NCBI GenBank assembly: GCA_018693105.1
Contig: JABHLN010000015.1
Span: 1-49,346 of the forward strand
Length of the DNA: 49,346 bases
Direction: 5' to 3'
From: Desulfobacterales bacterium
Lineage (GTDB): Bacteria; Desulfobacterota; Desulfobacteria; Desulfobacterales; SURF-7
The notes beneath the pieces were generated by a model. That model saw nothing but the letters and a program-made list of their open reading frames with translations. It was not told where the DNA came from and searched no databases. Numbering within the stretch: the first letter of the stretch is position 1; each line of letters starts with the position of its first letter. Below are positions 36,948 through 46,265 of this stretch, piece after piece. A program made the translations under genes and the position numbers.

Positions 36948-37201
36948 GGCCTGATTGTGCACCCTCCATCGAACCTCTCCAAAAGACACATGTTGCAATC
37001 AATCGGGATCAACCACGACACAGACGGCTTCCCTTATCGCTGCTTCCTTCCGGACCTGACGAAGTTCAAGAGCATCTGTTGCGCGGCGGCCGATCATTAC
37101 AGCTCGCATCCCTGGTAAGGCCCTAAGGACGGAATTCAGTCTCGCATAAGCGGATTTCGAGTATAGGACACCGCTAACTCCCCACCTAGCACAATCAGGT
37201 T
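36948..37201 (-). ncRNA. ffs: Signal recognition particle RNA, large form with Alu domain
   Basis: About 254 nt. On the minus strand the S-domain hairpin GTCAGGTCCGGAAGGAAGCA is the universal SRP RNA signature. The 5' portion GTGCTAGGTGGGGAGTTAGC then CTCGAAATCCGCTTATGCGAG matches the Alu domain of Bacillus-type scRNA. The ends pair: CCTGATTGTGC with GCACAATCAGG. This RNA scaffolds Ffh for membrane targeting, and the Alu domain would contact the ribosome. A sigma-70 promoter sits directly upstream (37207-37235). Confidence 0.93.
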
Positions 37202-37206
37202 TAGTC

Positions 37207-37235
37207 TGTATAGTCCCAATATTTTTTTATTTCAA
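37207..37235 (-). promoter_or_regulatory. Sigma-70 promoter of the SRP RNA gene
   Basis: On the minus strand, TTGAAA (37235-37230), a 17-base spacer and TATACA (37212-37207). Transcription would begin within a few bases of the predicted RNA 5' end near 37200. Confidence 0.65.
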
Positions 37236-37333
37236 GAAAAATAAAATATTATAAATAAACCTTTTCAATATAATAGAATTAAACCCAAATCTATTATAGT
37301 ATATCCCATATTTTAATAGTAAATATTGGGACT
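37212..37333. repeat. 13-bp inverted repeat flanking an AT-rich stretch
   Basis: AGTCCCAATATTT at 37212-37224 and AAATATTGGGACT at 37321-37333 are perfect inverted repeats. A further AATATTGGGATT is at 37389-37400. The left arm lies within the spacer of the SRP RNA promoter. The purpose is unknown. Confidence 0.5.
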
Positions 37334-37420
37334 GTTCACCCGTAACATTCTTATTGACATTGTTATGCTCATATCATAATTGTCAGAAAATATTGGGATT
37401 AAAGATCGAATAAGCCAAAC

Positions 37421-37573
37421 TTGGCAGGAGGCAAAACAGGAATTTTAGATTTTTCCAGGGCCCTTGTGTCCCCAATAGTAGCAAATTTTGATGTAGAACA
37501 GTTATTCTATAAATATGGGATAAAAAAAGTTTCCGAGTTAATACATGCCGGCATCACAAAAAGGCTCACATAA
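37421..37573 (+). CDS. Possible small ORF overlapping the tilS start
   Basis: A 50-codon frame from a TTG reads MAGGKTGILDFSRALVSPIV then ANFDVEQLFYKYGIKKVSEL. It has protein-like composition, and it overlaps the tilS start by 29 bases. The start is uncertain: AGGAGG at 37426-37431 falls inside the frame rather than before an ordinary start codon. It may be coupled to tilS or be chance. Confidence 0.22.
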   Translation: MAGGKTGILDFSRALVSPIVANFDVEQLFYKYGIKKVSELIHAGITKRLT

Positions 37574-39014
37574 AAAATTTCTGCAGGCTGTTAAAGTTAT
37601 TGTAACAGAATACAGAATGCTTGAAAAAAACGACTCAATTCTTGTTGCTGTTTCCGGAGGTCCTGATTCAGCAGCTCTTCTACATGTGTTAAATACTCTT
37701 GCTCATTTTTATTATCTAAAGCTTGGCATCATACACCTAAATCACTCTCTCAGAGGATCTGATTCAGACAGAGACGCAACCTTTGTTCAATATCTTTCCA
37801 AAAAATATAATCTCCCATTATATTCACAAAAAAAGGATATCTACACTTATAAAAAAAAAAACAAATTGTCTCTGGAAGAGGCTGCAAGACAGGTTCGCTA
37901 TAATTATTTCATAAAAACTGCAAAAGAACATGGCTTTAATAAAATTGCAGTCGGACATAACCAGAATGATAATGCAGAGCTCATATTAATGAACCTTTTC
38001 CGTGGAAGCGGCACTCTTGGAATTTCCGGTATTCCACCGGTAAGAGACAATATTATCCGCCCTCTTATAAATATTCCCAGATCACAGATTCTCAAATATC
38101 TTGGGGAAAACAAACTTGATTATGTATCTGATGATTCCAACTATGATACCGTATTTCTTAGAAACAGAATCCGGCATGAACTTCTTCCACTTTTAGCCGA
38201 ATCATACAATCCTAATATAATTCAAGCTCTTAATCGACTTGGCTCAATCATTAAGGCTGATGAAAATTGGATAGATGAAATTATTAAATCTAATTTTGAA
38301 AAAACGGTTTCGGTTATAAATCCCGAAAAACTTTCTATTCCGGTTGGGGATGTGAAAACATTTCATATAGCAGTTGCAAGAAGAATCATCAGAAAATCGA
38401 TCAGTGAAATAAAAGGTAACTTAAGGGGAATTACACATTCTCACATTGATGCAATTATTAATCTTGTTGAAAATAAAGATGCTTTTTGCAGCCTTGACCT
38501 GCCGGATCGTATCAGGATAACAAAAAAAGAAGAAAACCTCTTTATAACAAAAGAAGAAAAACCACTGCGATCCCTAAGGAAAACACCGGATAAAAACCGC
38601 TTGATTAATTTTGAGTATTCTTTTTTTGTTTCCGGTTTTAAGCCGCAAACTGCTTTCATTAAGGAAGCGGGCATTAAACTGGAATTCTCTGAAACAGATA
38701 TTAATAATCATTTCACTATCAGTAATGCTGGACAAGAAACAGCCTTTCTTGATATGAACAGATTAAGCTTTCCTTTAACCATAAGGAATCATCAACATGG
38801 TGACCGCTTTAGGCCTTTGGGAATGAAAGGAACCCAGAAAATAAGCAGGTATTTTTCAAACAATAAAATTCCTGTTTCACAGCGTTTAAAAAGTCCGGTA
38901 TTACTAAGCGGAGACAGGATTATATGGGTTGTCGGCCATAGAATTGATGAAAAATATAAGGTAACAGCTTCAACTGAAAATATACTTAAAGTCGAGGTTA
39001 GGGTTGAGGATTAA
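37545..39014 (+). CDS. tilS: tRNA(Ile)-lysidine synthetase
   Basis: 489 residues. The PP-loop motif AVSGGPDSAALLH is at residues about 35-47. IIHLNHSLRG, EEAARQVRYNYF and AVGHNQNDNAE follow, and the C-terminal domain has RPLGMKGTQKISRYFSNNKI, PVSQR. It converts the CAU anticodon of one tRNA-Ile to lysidine-AU, an essential step. No good ribosome site precedes the ATG at 37545, consistent with coupling or a leader effect. It begins a plus-strand series of housekeeping genes. Confidence 0.93.
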   Translation: MPASQKGSHKKFLQAVKVIVTEYRMLEKNDSILVAVSGGPDSAALLHVLNTLAHFYYLKLGIIHLNHSLRGSDSDRDATFVQYLSKKYNLPLYSQKKDIYTYKKKNKLSLEEAARQVRYNYFIKTAKEHGFNKIAVGHNQNDNAELILMNLFRGSGTLGISGIPPVRDNIIRPLINIPRSQILKYLGENKLDYVSDDSNYDTVFLRNRIRHELLPLLAESYNPNIIQALNRLGSIIKADENWIDEIIKSNFEKTVSVINPEKLSIPVGDVKTFHIAVARRIIRKSISEIKGNLRGITHSHIDAIINLVENKDAFCSLDLPDRIRITKKEENLFITKEEKPLRSLRKTPDKNRLINFEYSFFVSGFKPQTAFIKEAGIKLEFSETDINNHFTISNAGQETAFLDMNRLSFPLTIRNHQHGDRFRPLGMKGTQKISRYFSNNKIPVSQRLKSPVLLSGDRIIWVVGHRIDEKYKVTASTENILKVEVRVED

Positions 39015-39029
39015 AATACCCGGGATCAT

Positions 39030-39103
39030 TCTTTAAAATTTTTCATCTTATGAAAGAGGGCATATCGAACGTCCGGCTGTTGAGGGATTTACGACGCCAT
39101 CAA
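39030..39103. repeat. Partial family A/B repeat
   Basis: A truncated copy ending GGATTTACGACGCCATCAA that abuts the next full element. The block CATATCGAACGTCCGGCTGTTG echoes the middle of family B (GTCGAACTTCTGAACAACCG). Confidence 0.45.
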
Positions 39104-39105
39104 AA

Positions 39106-39259
39106 TTGATAAACTCGTAAAAAGTCAACCCGGATGGCAAAGTAAAAAGTTCAAGATCAAGGCGCCGCAAATTCCGAGGAATGAGGCGTACTTATCGTAC
39201 GCCGCAGTGACGAGGGATGCAGCGCAACGCAGATATTGGACTTTTTACGAAGTCATCAA
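39106..39259 (+). repeat. Intergenic inverted-repeat element, family A copy 3
   Basis: 154 bp, the same orientation as 10136-10290 and nearly identical to it over most of the length. It has TTGATAAACTCGTAAAAAG at the left and CTTTTTACGAAGTCATCAA at the right. It lies between tilS and ftsH. Confidence 0.85.
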
Positions 39260-39347
39260 AATTCATTCCCTTGCCGAATAAGTATTAATGCTTAATGTTG
39301 ATATAACGAATCTTTTGAAATAAATATAATTCAGGAGGGAACATCTA

Positions 39348-41240
39348 TTGAATCAGTTTTATAAAAATCTCTCATTATGGATCATTATCATTCTGATGAT
39401 GGTCATGCTTTACAATATGTTCAACCCGCAACAATTGGCCAATAATAAAATCAGCTATTCTGACTTTATTGCAATGGTTGATCAGGAACAGGTATTTGAG
39501 GTCGTTATCCAGGGGCAGGACCTCGCTGTAACTGACTCAAACGGCAGAAAATTAAATGTATTCGCACCTGAAGATGCCGACCTTATAAGAATTCTTAGAG
39601 AAAAAGGTGTATCAATCAAGGCAAAACCACCTTCTGAATCTTTTTCACTTATATCTCTTATAATTTCATGGCTGCCAATGATTCTGCTAATTGGAGTTTG
39701 GATTTTTTTCATGCGCCAAATGCAGGGTGGAGGGGGAAAAGCTCTTTCCTTTGGAAAAAGCCGTGCACGGCTGCTGTCTGATACTGCTGAAAAGGTTACA
39801 TTTGCCGATGTTGCAGGAATTGATGAAGTAAAGGAAGAGCTTGTTGAGATTATTGACTTTTTAAAGGAACCTAAAAAATTCACCCGGCTTGGAGGCCGTA
39901 TACCTAAGGGCGTACTTTTGATGGGCTCACCGGGAACCGGAAAAACTCTTCTGGCCCGTGCCATTGCGGGTGAGGCAGAAGTGCCTTTTTTCAGTATAAG
40001 TGGATCGGATTTTGTTGAAATGTTTGTTGGCGTAGGAGCTTCAAGGGTTAGGGATCTTTTTATACAGGGCAAGAAAAATGCCCCGTGTATTATATTTATC
40101 GACGAAATTGACGCCGTGGGAAGGCATAGAGGGGCCGGCCTTGGCGGAGGTCATGATGAAAGGGAACAGACTCTAAACCAGCTTCTGGTTGAAATGGACG
40201 GTTTCGAATCAAATGAAGGCGTAATACTAATATCCGCCACCAACCGCCCGGATGTCCTCGATCCCGCACTTTTACGTCCCGGACGTTTTGATCGTCAGAT
40301 TGTGGTCTCACTTCCCGATATAAAAGGTCGTGAAGCAATCCTGACAGTCCACATGAAAAAAACACCTATTGATGAAGATGTTAATACACTTGTACTTGCA
40401 AGAGGAACCCCCGGTTTTTCCGGAGCTGACCTTGAAAACCTTGTTAATGAGGCGGCCCTTCTTGCGGCAAAAACAAACCGTGAAAAACTTAAGATGGAAG
40501 ATTTTGATGAGGCAAAAGACAAAGTGTTTATGGGACTTGCCCGTAAGTCAAAAGTGATTTCCGACTATGAAAAGAAGGTCACAGCTTACCATGAAGGTGG
40601 TCATGCTCTTGTTGCCCGTTTTCTGCCTTATACTGATGAGGTTAACAAGGTAACTATCATTCCAAGGGGTCGTGCGCTTGGCATTACCTGGTATTTGCCA
40701 AGTGAAAGCGACTTTGTATACAAAGATCAGCTTCAAAGCAGGCTGTCTGTAGCATTTGGAGGCAGGGTAGCCGAAGAGCTTATTTTCAGCAGAATAAGCA
40801 CCGGTGCTTCTAATGATATAAAACAGGCAACTGAAATCGCAAGTAACATGGTAAGAACCTGGGGCATGAATGAAGAGCTTGGACCCATTTCCTATGCAAA
40901 AGGCGATGATCAGGTTTTTCTTGGCCGTGAAATCGCCCAACACAGAGATTATTCTGAAGAAACAGCGAAAAAAATTGATGCGGAAATACATAAGCTGGTG
41001 ACTGACAGCTATAACGTAGCTAAAAAGGCTCTTGAAGAAAATATTGATGTGCTTCACAAGCTTATGGAGCTTCTGCTTGAAAAAGAGACAGTGCTTGGTG
41101 CAGAACTGGATGAACTTATTCTCTCAATGAGACCAGGTTTTGAGTTTCCCTCTAACTTTCCGGCAAACAAAGTGACAGTAGAACCGGATGAACCAGAAGA
41201 ACCGGATGAAACGAAAGAAGATAAAGAACAGGAGTCCTGA
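39348..41240 (+). CDS. ftsH: ATP-dependent zinc metalloprotease FtsH
   Basis: 630 residues. It begins at a TTG (39348) supported by AGGAGGG about 10 bases upstream. Membrane helices are at about 8-24 and 103-122. The AAA domain has Walker A GSPGTGKT (193-200), Walker B IIFIDE (248-253) and the second region of homology [20 protein letters not shown]. The zinc site is HEGGH (415-419), a variant of the usual HEAGH that keeps both His and Glu. It degrades membrane and regulatory proteins. folP follows within 22 bp. Confidence 0.96.
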   Translation: MNQFYKNLSLWIIIILMMVMLYNMFNPQQLANNKISYSDFIAMVDQEQVFEVVIQGQDLAVTDSNGRKLNVFAPEDADLIRILREKGVSIKAKPPSESFSLISLIISWLPMILLIGVWIFFMRQMQGGGGKALSFGKSRARLLSDTAEKVTFADVAGIDEVKEELVEIIDFLKEPKKFTRLGGRIPKGVLLMGSPGTGKTLLARAIAGEAEVPFFSISGSDFVEMFVGVGASRVRDLFIQGKKNAPCIIFIDEIDAVGRHRGAGLGGGHDEREQTLNQLLVEMDGFESNEGVILISATNRPDVLDPALLRPGRFDRQIVVSLPDIKGREAILTVHMKKTPIDEDVNTLVLARGTPGFSGADLENLVNEAALLAAKTNREKLKMEDFDEAKDKVFMGLARKSKVISDYEKKVTAYHEGGHALVARFLPYTDEVNKVTIIPRGRALGITWYLPSESDFVYKDQLQSRLSVAFGGRVAEELIFSRISTGASNDIKQATEIASNMVRTWGMNEELGPISYAKGDDQVFLGREIAQHRDYSEETAKKIDAEIHKLVTDSYNVAKKALEENIDVLHKLMELLLEKETVLGAELDELILSMRPGFEFPSNFPANKVTVEPDEPEEPDETKEDKEQES

Positions 41241-41261
41241 TTCTTTGAAAGAATCAAAATT

Positions 41262-42131
41262 ATGAGTACAAAGACACTTTCATGGAAAAACCATACTCTT
41301 GAATTCGGAAAACGCACATGCATAATGGGAATCCTGAATATTACTCCTGATTCATTTTCAGACGGAGGATCTTTTATAAAGAAAGATACAGCTGTTCTCC
41401 ATGCCCGGAAAATGGTAGAAGCCGGTGCTGATATTATCGATATCGGTGGAGAGTCAACCCGCCCCTTTTCCGAACCTGTTTCTAGTGATAAAGAGATCAT
41501 GCGCGTATTACCTGTAATCGAAGAGATTGCAAATCATGTTTCCGTTCCAATTTCCATAGATACAACAAAAGCCGAAGTAGCAAAAAAGGCCTTAGAAGCT
41601 GGTGCTTCGATTATAAATGACGTGAGTGCATTCAGGCTGGATCCGGGAATGGCTGAAATTGCTGCAAAATATAAAGTACCGGTGATTATCATGCATATGA
41701 AAGGAACGCCAAAAACTATGCAGGTTTCACCTGAATACCGAGACCTGGTTGGTGAAATTAAAGAGTTCCTTGAAAATGCCATATCTGATGCTGAGACAAA
41801 AGGCGTTTTAAGGTCTAATATTATTATCGATCCGGGTATAGGATTCGGTAAGACTATTGAACACAATCTAAAACTTATAAAACAGATATACAAATTCAAA
41901 GATATGGGTTGTCCGGTTCTTATTGGCCCTTCAAGAAAGGCTTTCATAAGAACTATTCTTAAAAAGGATTCTGAAAAGGAATTGAGTCCGGACCAACAGG
42001 TTGTTGAAACCGGCACACAGGCAACAATATCTGCAGGTATTCTAAATGGTGCCGATATAGTTAGGGTTCATGATGTTGCAAACACTTTTGCAACTGTTAA
42101 AGTCATTGATGCCTTAAGGAACGTTGAATAA
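41262..42131 (+). CDS. folP: Dihydropteroate synthase
   Basis: 289 residues. Motifs are MGILNITPDSFSDGGSF, DIIDIGGESTRPFSEPV, ISIDTTKAEVAKKAL, IDPGIGFGKTIEHNL and GPSRKAFI. It joins p-aminobenzoate to the pterin precursor in folate synthesis. The ftsH-folP order is common. It lies 21 bp after ftsH and 45 bp before coaX, so the three are likely one operon. Confidence 0.95.
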   Translation: MSTKTLSWKNHTLEFGKRTCIMGILNITPDSFSDGGSFIKKDTAVLHARKMVEAGADIIDIGGESTRPFSEPVSSDKEIMRVLPVIEEIANHVSVPISIDTTKAEVAKKALEAGASIINDVSAFRLDPGMAEIAAKYKVPVIIMHMKGTPKTMQVSPEYRDLVGEIKEFLENAISDAETKGVLRSNIIIDPGIGFGKTIEHNLKLIKQIYKFKDMGCPVLIGPSRKAFIRTILKKDSEKELSPDQQVVETGTQATISAGILNGADIVRVHDVANTFATVKVIDALRNVE

Positions 42132-42176
42132 GGTTTCTCTCTCAAGGAACTTTTGTCAATAAAAGGATAAAATCAT

Positions 42177-42941
42177 ATGCTGCTTGTAATCGATGTCGGA
42201 AATACCAATATGGTAATAGGAGTTTTTGACGGTGACAATCTGATAAAAGACTGGCGGATTCGCACCGAAAGAAACAGGACTGCTGACGAATTCGGAGTTC
42301 TTGCGAGTAATCTTATTACAGGGAGCGGTATCAACATGATAGATATAAAAAAGACTGTTATATCTTCTGTAGTACCGCCTGTTGCCGCAGCTCTTGATTT
42401 ATTCTGCAAAAAATATTTTTCGCATGCACCTATTTGGGTTGATGCAAAATCATCTGCCAACATGCCGATACTATATACAAACCCCGACGAAGTTGGAGCC
42501 GATAGAATCGTAAATTCAATAGCTGCATATGAGAAATATAAAACCAGCCTTATAGTAATTGATTTCGGAACGGCAACAACCTTTGATGCTATTTCATCAA
42601 AAGGCGAATATATAGGTGGTGCAATTACACCTGGAATTATGATCTCAGCGGATGCACTCTTTATGAAGGCATCCAAGCTTCCCCGTGTCGATCTTATGAC
42701 ACCTCCCGAAAAGGTAATTGGGAGAGATACCTTAAGCAGTATAAAGTCTGGTATTATTTATGGATGTGCATCTCTTGTAGATGGTATGGTAAAGCGAATG
42801 TCCGAAGAAATGGGTTCAAACCCGAAAATTATCGCCACAGGGGGGCTTGCCGAAATTATAAAAAATATTTCAGGCACTATTGAATCTATTGAACCGGACT
42901 TGACCCTCGAAGGCCTTAAAATTATCAGCAATAATATTTAA
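42177..42941 (+). CDS. coaX: Type III pantothenate kinase
   Basis: 254 residues. The N-terminal ATP-binding motif is LLVIDVGNTNMVIGVFDGD. DEVGADRIVNSIAAYEKY and LIVIDFGTATTFDAIS, GGAITPGI are family signatures. It phosphorylates pantothenate in the first step of CoA synthesis. AAGGAT precedes the ATG. It is last in the ftsH-folP-coaX series and converges with the metallo-beta-lactamase gene. Confidence 0.95.
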   Translation: MLLVIDVGNTNMVIGVFDGDNLIKDWRIRTERNRTADEFGVLASNLITGSGINMIDIKKTVISSVVPPVAAALDLFCKKYFSHAPIWVDAKSSANMPILYTNPDEVGADRIVNSIAAYEKYKTSLIVIDFGTATTFDAISSKGEYIGGAITPGIMISADALFMKASKLPRVDLMTPPEKVIGRDTLSSIKSGIIYGCASLVDGMVKRMSEEMGSNPKIIATGGLAEIIKNISGTIESIEPDLTLEGLKIISNNI

Positions 42942-42954
42942 TCGGGGTTAATAC

Positions 42955-43878
42955 CTATTTACGTTGAATATGTCCTGCAAAACCTTTGATACTGTTTTTT
43001 ATAAAATCAAGTTCTCTGTTCTGCATATTCTTATTTAAACTGTCAAATCCGGCCATATTAATGTCTTCAGCAATAAGTCGTTTTATACAATTTTCGATAA
43101 AATCCTCCTTATCATAATTCACCATTTCTTCTATTATGACTTTTTCCCAGAAAAAAATCTGTTTCCGGTGCCTTAATAGCAATTCAACAGCATTTTCTTT
43201 AATACCAAAATGTCCGTAACATATAAAATATGGTTTAACATCAATGAGAGTATCCAGGCTTTTTATGGCAATATCCAGATAAAACTTTGGCGGAGTTGCA
43301 GGACGCAGGTAATCTCCAGAGGGAAAAGAAAAAAGAACACCACCGGTTTCTCCTGCAAATAAATATTTTCCCGTTAGATAGCTTACATGGTGAGGTGAAT
43401 GCCCCGGAGTAATAATCGGTGTTATATGGTCCGAACTAAAATTTTCCGCATCAACAAGAAGTTCTGAATGAACCGGTTTCATCTTCTCATAGGCAACAGC
43501 AATATCACCAAGTGTCTTTACCGATCCTTCCCATAAACGTTCCGGATCTGCAAGATGCGAAATTCCTGATTTATGACATACTACCTGTGTTTCAGGAAAA
43601 TGATTTATAAAATCACCAATACCACCTGCATGATCAATATGTATATGTGTAATGAATATATAGTCAAGATGATACACTCCAAGCTCTTTTAGAGCCTCCG
43701 CCAGACCACCTGAAGTAACCGCCGGCCCCACATCAACAAGATATGTAATCTCACCTTTATACAACCACGAGCCGATAAAATCGTTAAAGCCGGGTATTGG
43801 CGGCAGAAGCATTATTAGATACAGGTCGTCTGATATTTTAATTGTCCTTGTTCCCATAATAGAACCAGTTTTTTTCAT
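42955..43878 (-). CDS. Metallo-beta-lactamase-fold hydrolase
   Basis: 307 residues. Metal-binding motifs are THIHIDHAGGIGDF, a His in PGHSPHHVSYL, an Asp-like AGETGG segment and CYGHFG near the end. The fold is glyoxalase-II-like, so it probably cleaves a thioester, lactone or phosphoester. The substrate is not evident. An internal ATG (codon 8) is an alternative start; neither has a clear ribosome site. Confidence 0.85.
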   Translation of the reverse strand: MKKTGSIMGTRTIKISDDLYLIMLLPPIPGFNDFIGSWLYKGEITYLVDVGPAVTSGGLAEALKELGVYHLDYIFITHIHIDHAGGIGDFINHFPETQVVCHKSGISHLADPERLWEGSVKTLGDIAVAYEKMKPVHSELLVDAENFSSDHITPIITPGHSPHHVSYLTGKYLFAGETGGVLFSFPSGDYLRPATPPKFYLDIAIKSLDTLIDVKPYFICYGHFGIKENAVELLLRHRKQIFFWEKVIIEEMVNYDKEDFIENCIKRLIAEDINMAGFDSLNKNMQNRELDFIKNSIKGFAGHIQRK

Positions 43879-44032
43879 GTTACATATGCCAGATTATTGA
43901 GCCAGTCCATTGAGAATTAACAACCCATCATAAGATCAATCTTTCAGGGAATTGGAAAAATAATATATCTCTTGGAATGCATGGATTATAGCTGTGTTTT
44001 CCAGAGATCCGAAAGTCTTACCTATAGTAATG

Positions 44033-44194
44033 TCAATCCATACCCAGCTTGGACTCAAGCTTTTTGATCTCTTCTATAATAACCTTTCTTTCCACTTCGG
44101 AAAGACCTTCCTCGTTTAACCGCCTGTTAAGACCCAGAAGTATCATCTCTGTTCGATAATCAATACATGTATATTTATAATCAGTATTATCCAT
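44033..44194 (-). CDS. Small hypothetical protein, 53 residues
   Basis: The frame reads MDNTDYKYTCIDYRTEMILL, then GLNRRLNEEGLSEVERKVII and EEIKKLESKLGMD. It is amphipathic and helical, with coding-like composition and no hydrophobic segment. No strong ribosome site was seen. It lies alone between the metallo-hydrolase and the zinc-ribbon/receiver gene. I recognise no family. Confidence 0.6.
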   Translation of the reverse strand: MDNTDYKYTCIDYRTEMILLGLNRRLNEEGLSEVERKVIIEEIKKLESKLGMD

Positions 44195-44322
44195 ATTTAA
44201 CGATTGTTTAAAAGCAATAAAGCTGCTTCAAATTATAACGGTAAATTCGAAGCAGCCTTATTTAAGAATAAAATTTGAAAAAATCTGATCTGCCAATCAA
44301 ATACCACAGGCTATAAACTATA

Positions 44323-45009
44323 TTATGCTTTTCCAGCGCTTTTAAGCGTTTCCTTGTAAACCCTGTAAAACATAACATGTTCAGAAATGCCCTGGGACAG
44401 TATTCGATCAAACTTATCCATATCTTTCATGTTTATTATTATATTAACGCTCTTGTTAAACGCCACCATATTATCATTTGTCCTAAACCTTTCACTCAAC
44501 ATAGCCACAAATATATTACGGCGAAGAGCCATGTTAAGACGCTCAAGATAAACAAGTATACCGTTTGAATCCAGGTTTCTTGTATTAAAATTCTCATTTA
44601 CGATTACCAAGTCATAGGAATGGTATCGCATAGTCTTTAATGCTTCACGGATGTTCTCAGGAACAGTAACATGATATTCCATTCTTTCCAGAACAGAAAC
44701 AGCATTCTTTACTATTCCCCCGTCTGATTCACAAAGAAGTGCTGTTTTACCTTCCTCTTCAATAAAATCAAAAGGTTTTTCATCAGCATCATATGAATCT
44801 TCACCATCATCCGATGAATCTACATCAAACCCAAAAGCGCTGTTATCCTCTTCTAAAGCTTCAGGTTCATTATTTTCGTTTTTCTGGGGAGGGGTTATTG
44901 ATATCTTACCTTTACATTTTGGACATTTTAATGTTGTCGTTTTACCCTCGGGTATTTTTTCGTCAGGAATCTTGAATTTGCTTTTGCATTCATCACATAT
45001 AATTTCCAT
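44323..45009 (-). CDS. MJ0042-type zinc ribbon plus receiver-like domain protein
   Basis: 228 residues. Residues 1-40 are an MJ0042-like zinc finger (CDECKSKFKIPDEKIPEGKT, then CPKCKG). An acidic linker follows (residues about 45-85). Residues about 90-210 look like a CheY-type receiver (TALLCESDGGIVKNAVSVLE, YDLVIVNENFN), but the usual phosphoacceptor Asp is replaced by Asn, so it may be a pseudo-receiver. It is downstream of the two pilT genes and may belong to the motility system. Confidence 0.75.
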   Translation of the reverse strand: MEIICDECKSKFKIPDEKIPEGKTTTLKCPKCKGKISITPPQKNENNEPEALEEDNSAFGFDVDSSDDGEDSYDADEKPFDFIEEEGKTALLCESDGGIVKNAVSVLERMEYHVTVPENIREALKTMRYHSYDLVIVNENFNTRNLDSNGILVYLERLNMALRRNIFVAMLSERFRTNDNMVAFNKSVNIIINMKDMDKFDRILSQGISEHVMFYRVYKETLKSAGKA

Positions 45010-45077
45010 TTTATTTAAATAACTCCTCTTTCCGAAATATTATAAACGAATTGATAAACCCGCAAATTTTCAGGCAC

Positions 45078-46247
45078 TTATTTTTTATGTTTCCCGTAGC
45101 CCATATCAATTTCAAGTTCTTCGATATCTGTAGTGGCTTCTCCTCTGGAACTTTTCACCTTATCCATACCTCTGCCGACCTCTCCTTTTCTCGAAGCGTA
45201 GGCCATAGCTGTTTCCTCAGTTATACTGCCATTTTCATATAGATGGATAATATAGTCATCAAACGGAGTCATTCCAAAAGCCTTGCTCTGCTGCATTATT
45301 TCATAAAAGGTCTTTCCCTCTGATTCACCCTGAAGTATAGCATCTTTTACCCTTAGATTACTGCCCATGATTTCGAATGCGGCAGCTCTGCCTCCACCGA
45401 CCCTGGGAAGAAGTCTCTGACAAACGATCCACCTCACAGTATCTGCAAGACGAATCCTGATCTGATTTTCCTCTTCTGTGTTAAACATACCAAGTATACG
45501 GTTGATAGTCTGTCCTGCATCAACAGTATGAAGGGTTGAGACAACCAGGTGGCCTGTTTCAGCAGCACTTAAGCCAATTTCAACTGTTTCTCTGTCACGC
45601 ATCTCACCAACAAGTATGACTTTCGGAGCCTGCCTTAAAGCTGCCCTGAGTCCGCTGGCAAAAGAATCAAAATCTCCCCCAAGCTCTCTCTGGTTAAAGG
45701 TGGCTTTTTTATGAGGGTGCTGGAATTCGATGGGATCCTCAAGGGTTATTATATGCACAGACTTGTTTTCATTCATTTGATTTAATACTGCGGCAAGAGA
45801 TGTGGATTTACCCGATCCGGTTGCACCTGTTACAAAAATTATTCCGTTTTTTTCCTCAGCAATGTTGAAGAACACTTCAGGGAGGGCCAGGTCTTCAATA
45901 GTCGGTATTGTTGTCTCAAGTTTTCTTAATATAATTGAATAATTGCCAAGCTGGGAAAATACGTTTACCCTGAAACGGGCTTTGCCGGCCAGGCTATACG
46001 ACATGTCGCATGAACCTTCTTCTATAAGGATTTGAGAAAGGCGACGGTCCTGATTAACGAGATTCAATGCAAACATTTCAGTTTGGTACGGTGTAAGGTT
46101 CTTGAACTCAGGCTCAAGATCCACGCTGACGAGCTGTCCCGAACTTTCAACCTGAAAAGATTTCCCCACAGTTATGTTAAGGTCGGATACATTATTATGG
46201 GAATCCAGCATCCTTGATAATATATGATCGACTTCCTGTTTTTTCAT
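45078..46247 (-). CDS. Type IV pilus retraction ATPase, PilT/PilU family (second copy)
   Basis: 389 residues. Walker A is VTGATGSGKSTSLAAVLNQM, the Asp box is ITLEDPIEF, Walker B is KVILVGEMRD, and the His box is GHLVVSTLHT. The N-terminal domain (DLNITVGKSFQVESSGQLVS) diverges from PilT, and the C terminus has an extra acidic tail, so a PilU-like role is possible. It powers pilus retraction at the inner membrane. It lies downstream of the other copy, separated by a family B repeat. Confidence 0.88.
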   Translation of the reverse strand: MKKQEVDHILSRMLDSHNNVSDLNITVGKSFQVESSGQLVSVDLEPEFKNLTPYQTEMFALNLVNQDRRLSQILIEEGSCDMSYSLAGKARFRVNVFSQLGNYSIILRKLETTIPTIEDLALPEVFFNIAEEKNGIIFVTGATGSGKSTSLAAVLNQMNENKSVHIITLEDPIEFQHPHKKATFNQRELGGDFDSFASGLRAALRQAPKVILVGEMRDRETVEIGLSAAETGHLVVSTLHTVDAGQTINRILGMFNTEEENQIRIRLADTVRWIVCQRLLPRVGGGRAAAFEIMGSNLRVKDAILQGESEGKTFYEIMQQSKAFGMTPFDDYIIHLYENGSITEETAMAYASRKGEVGRGMDKVKSSRGEATTDIEELEIDMGYGKHKK

Positions 46248-46265
46248 GATTCTACCTCATTAATC

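Noticed and set aside
36908-37126. Open frame of 72 codons on the plus strand
   Set aside because: It overlaps the SRP RNA gene on the opposite strand and has no ribosome site.
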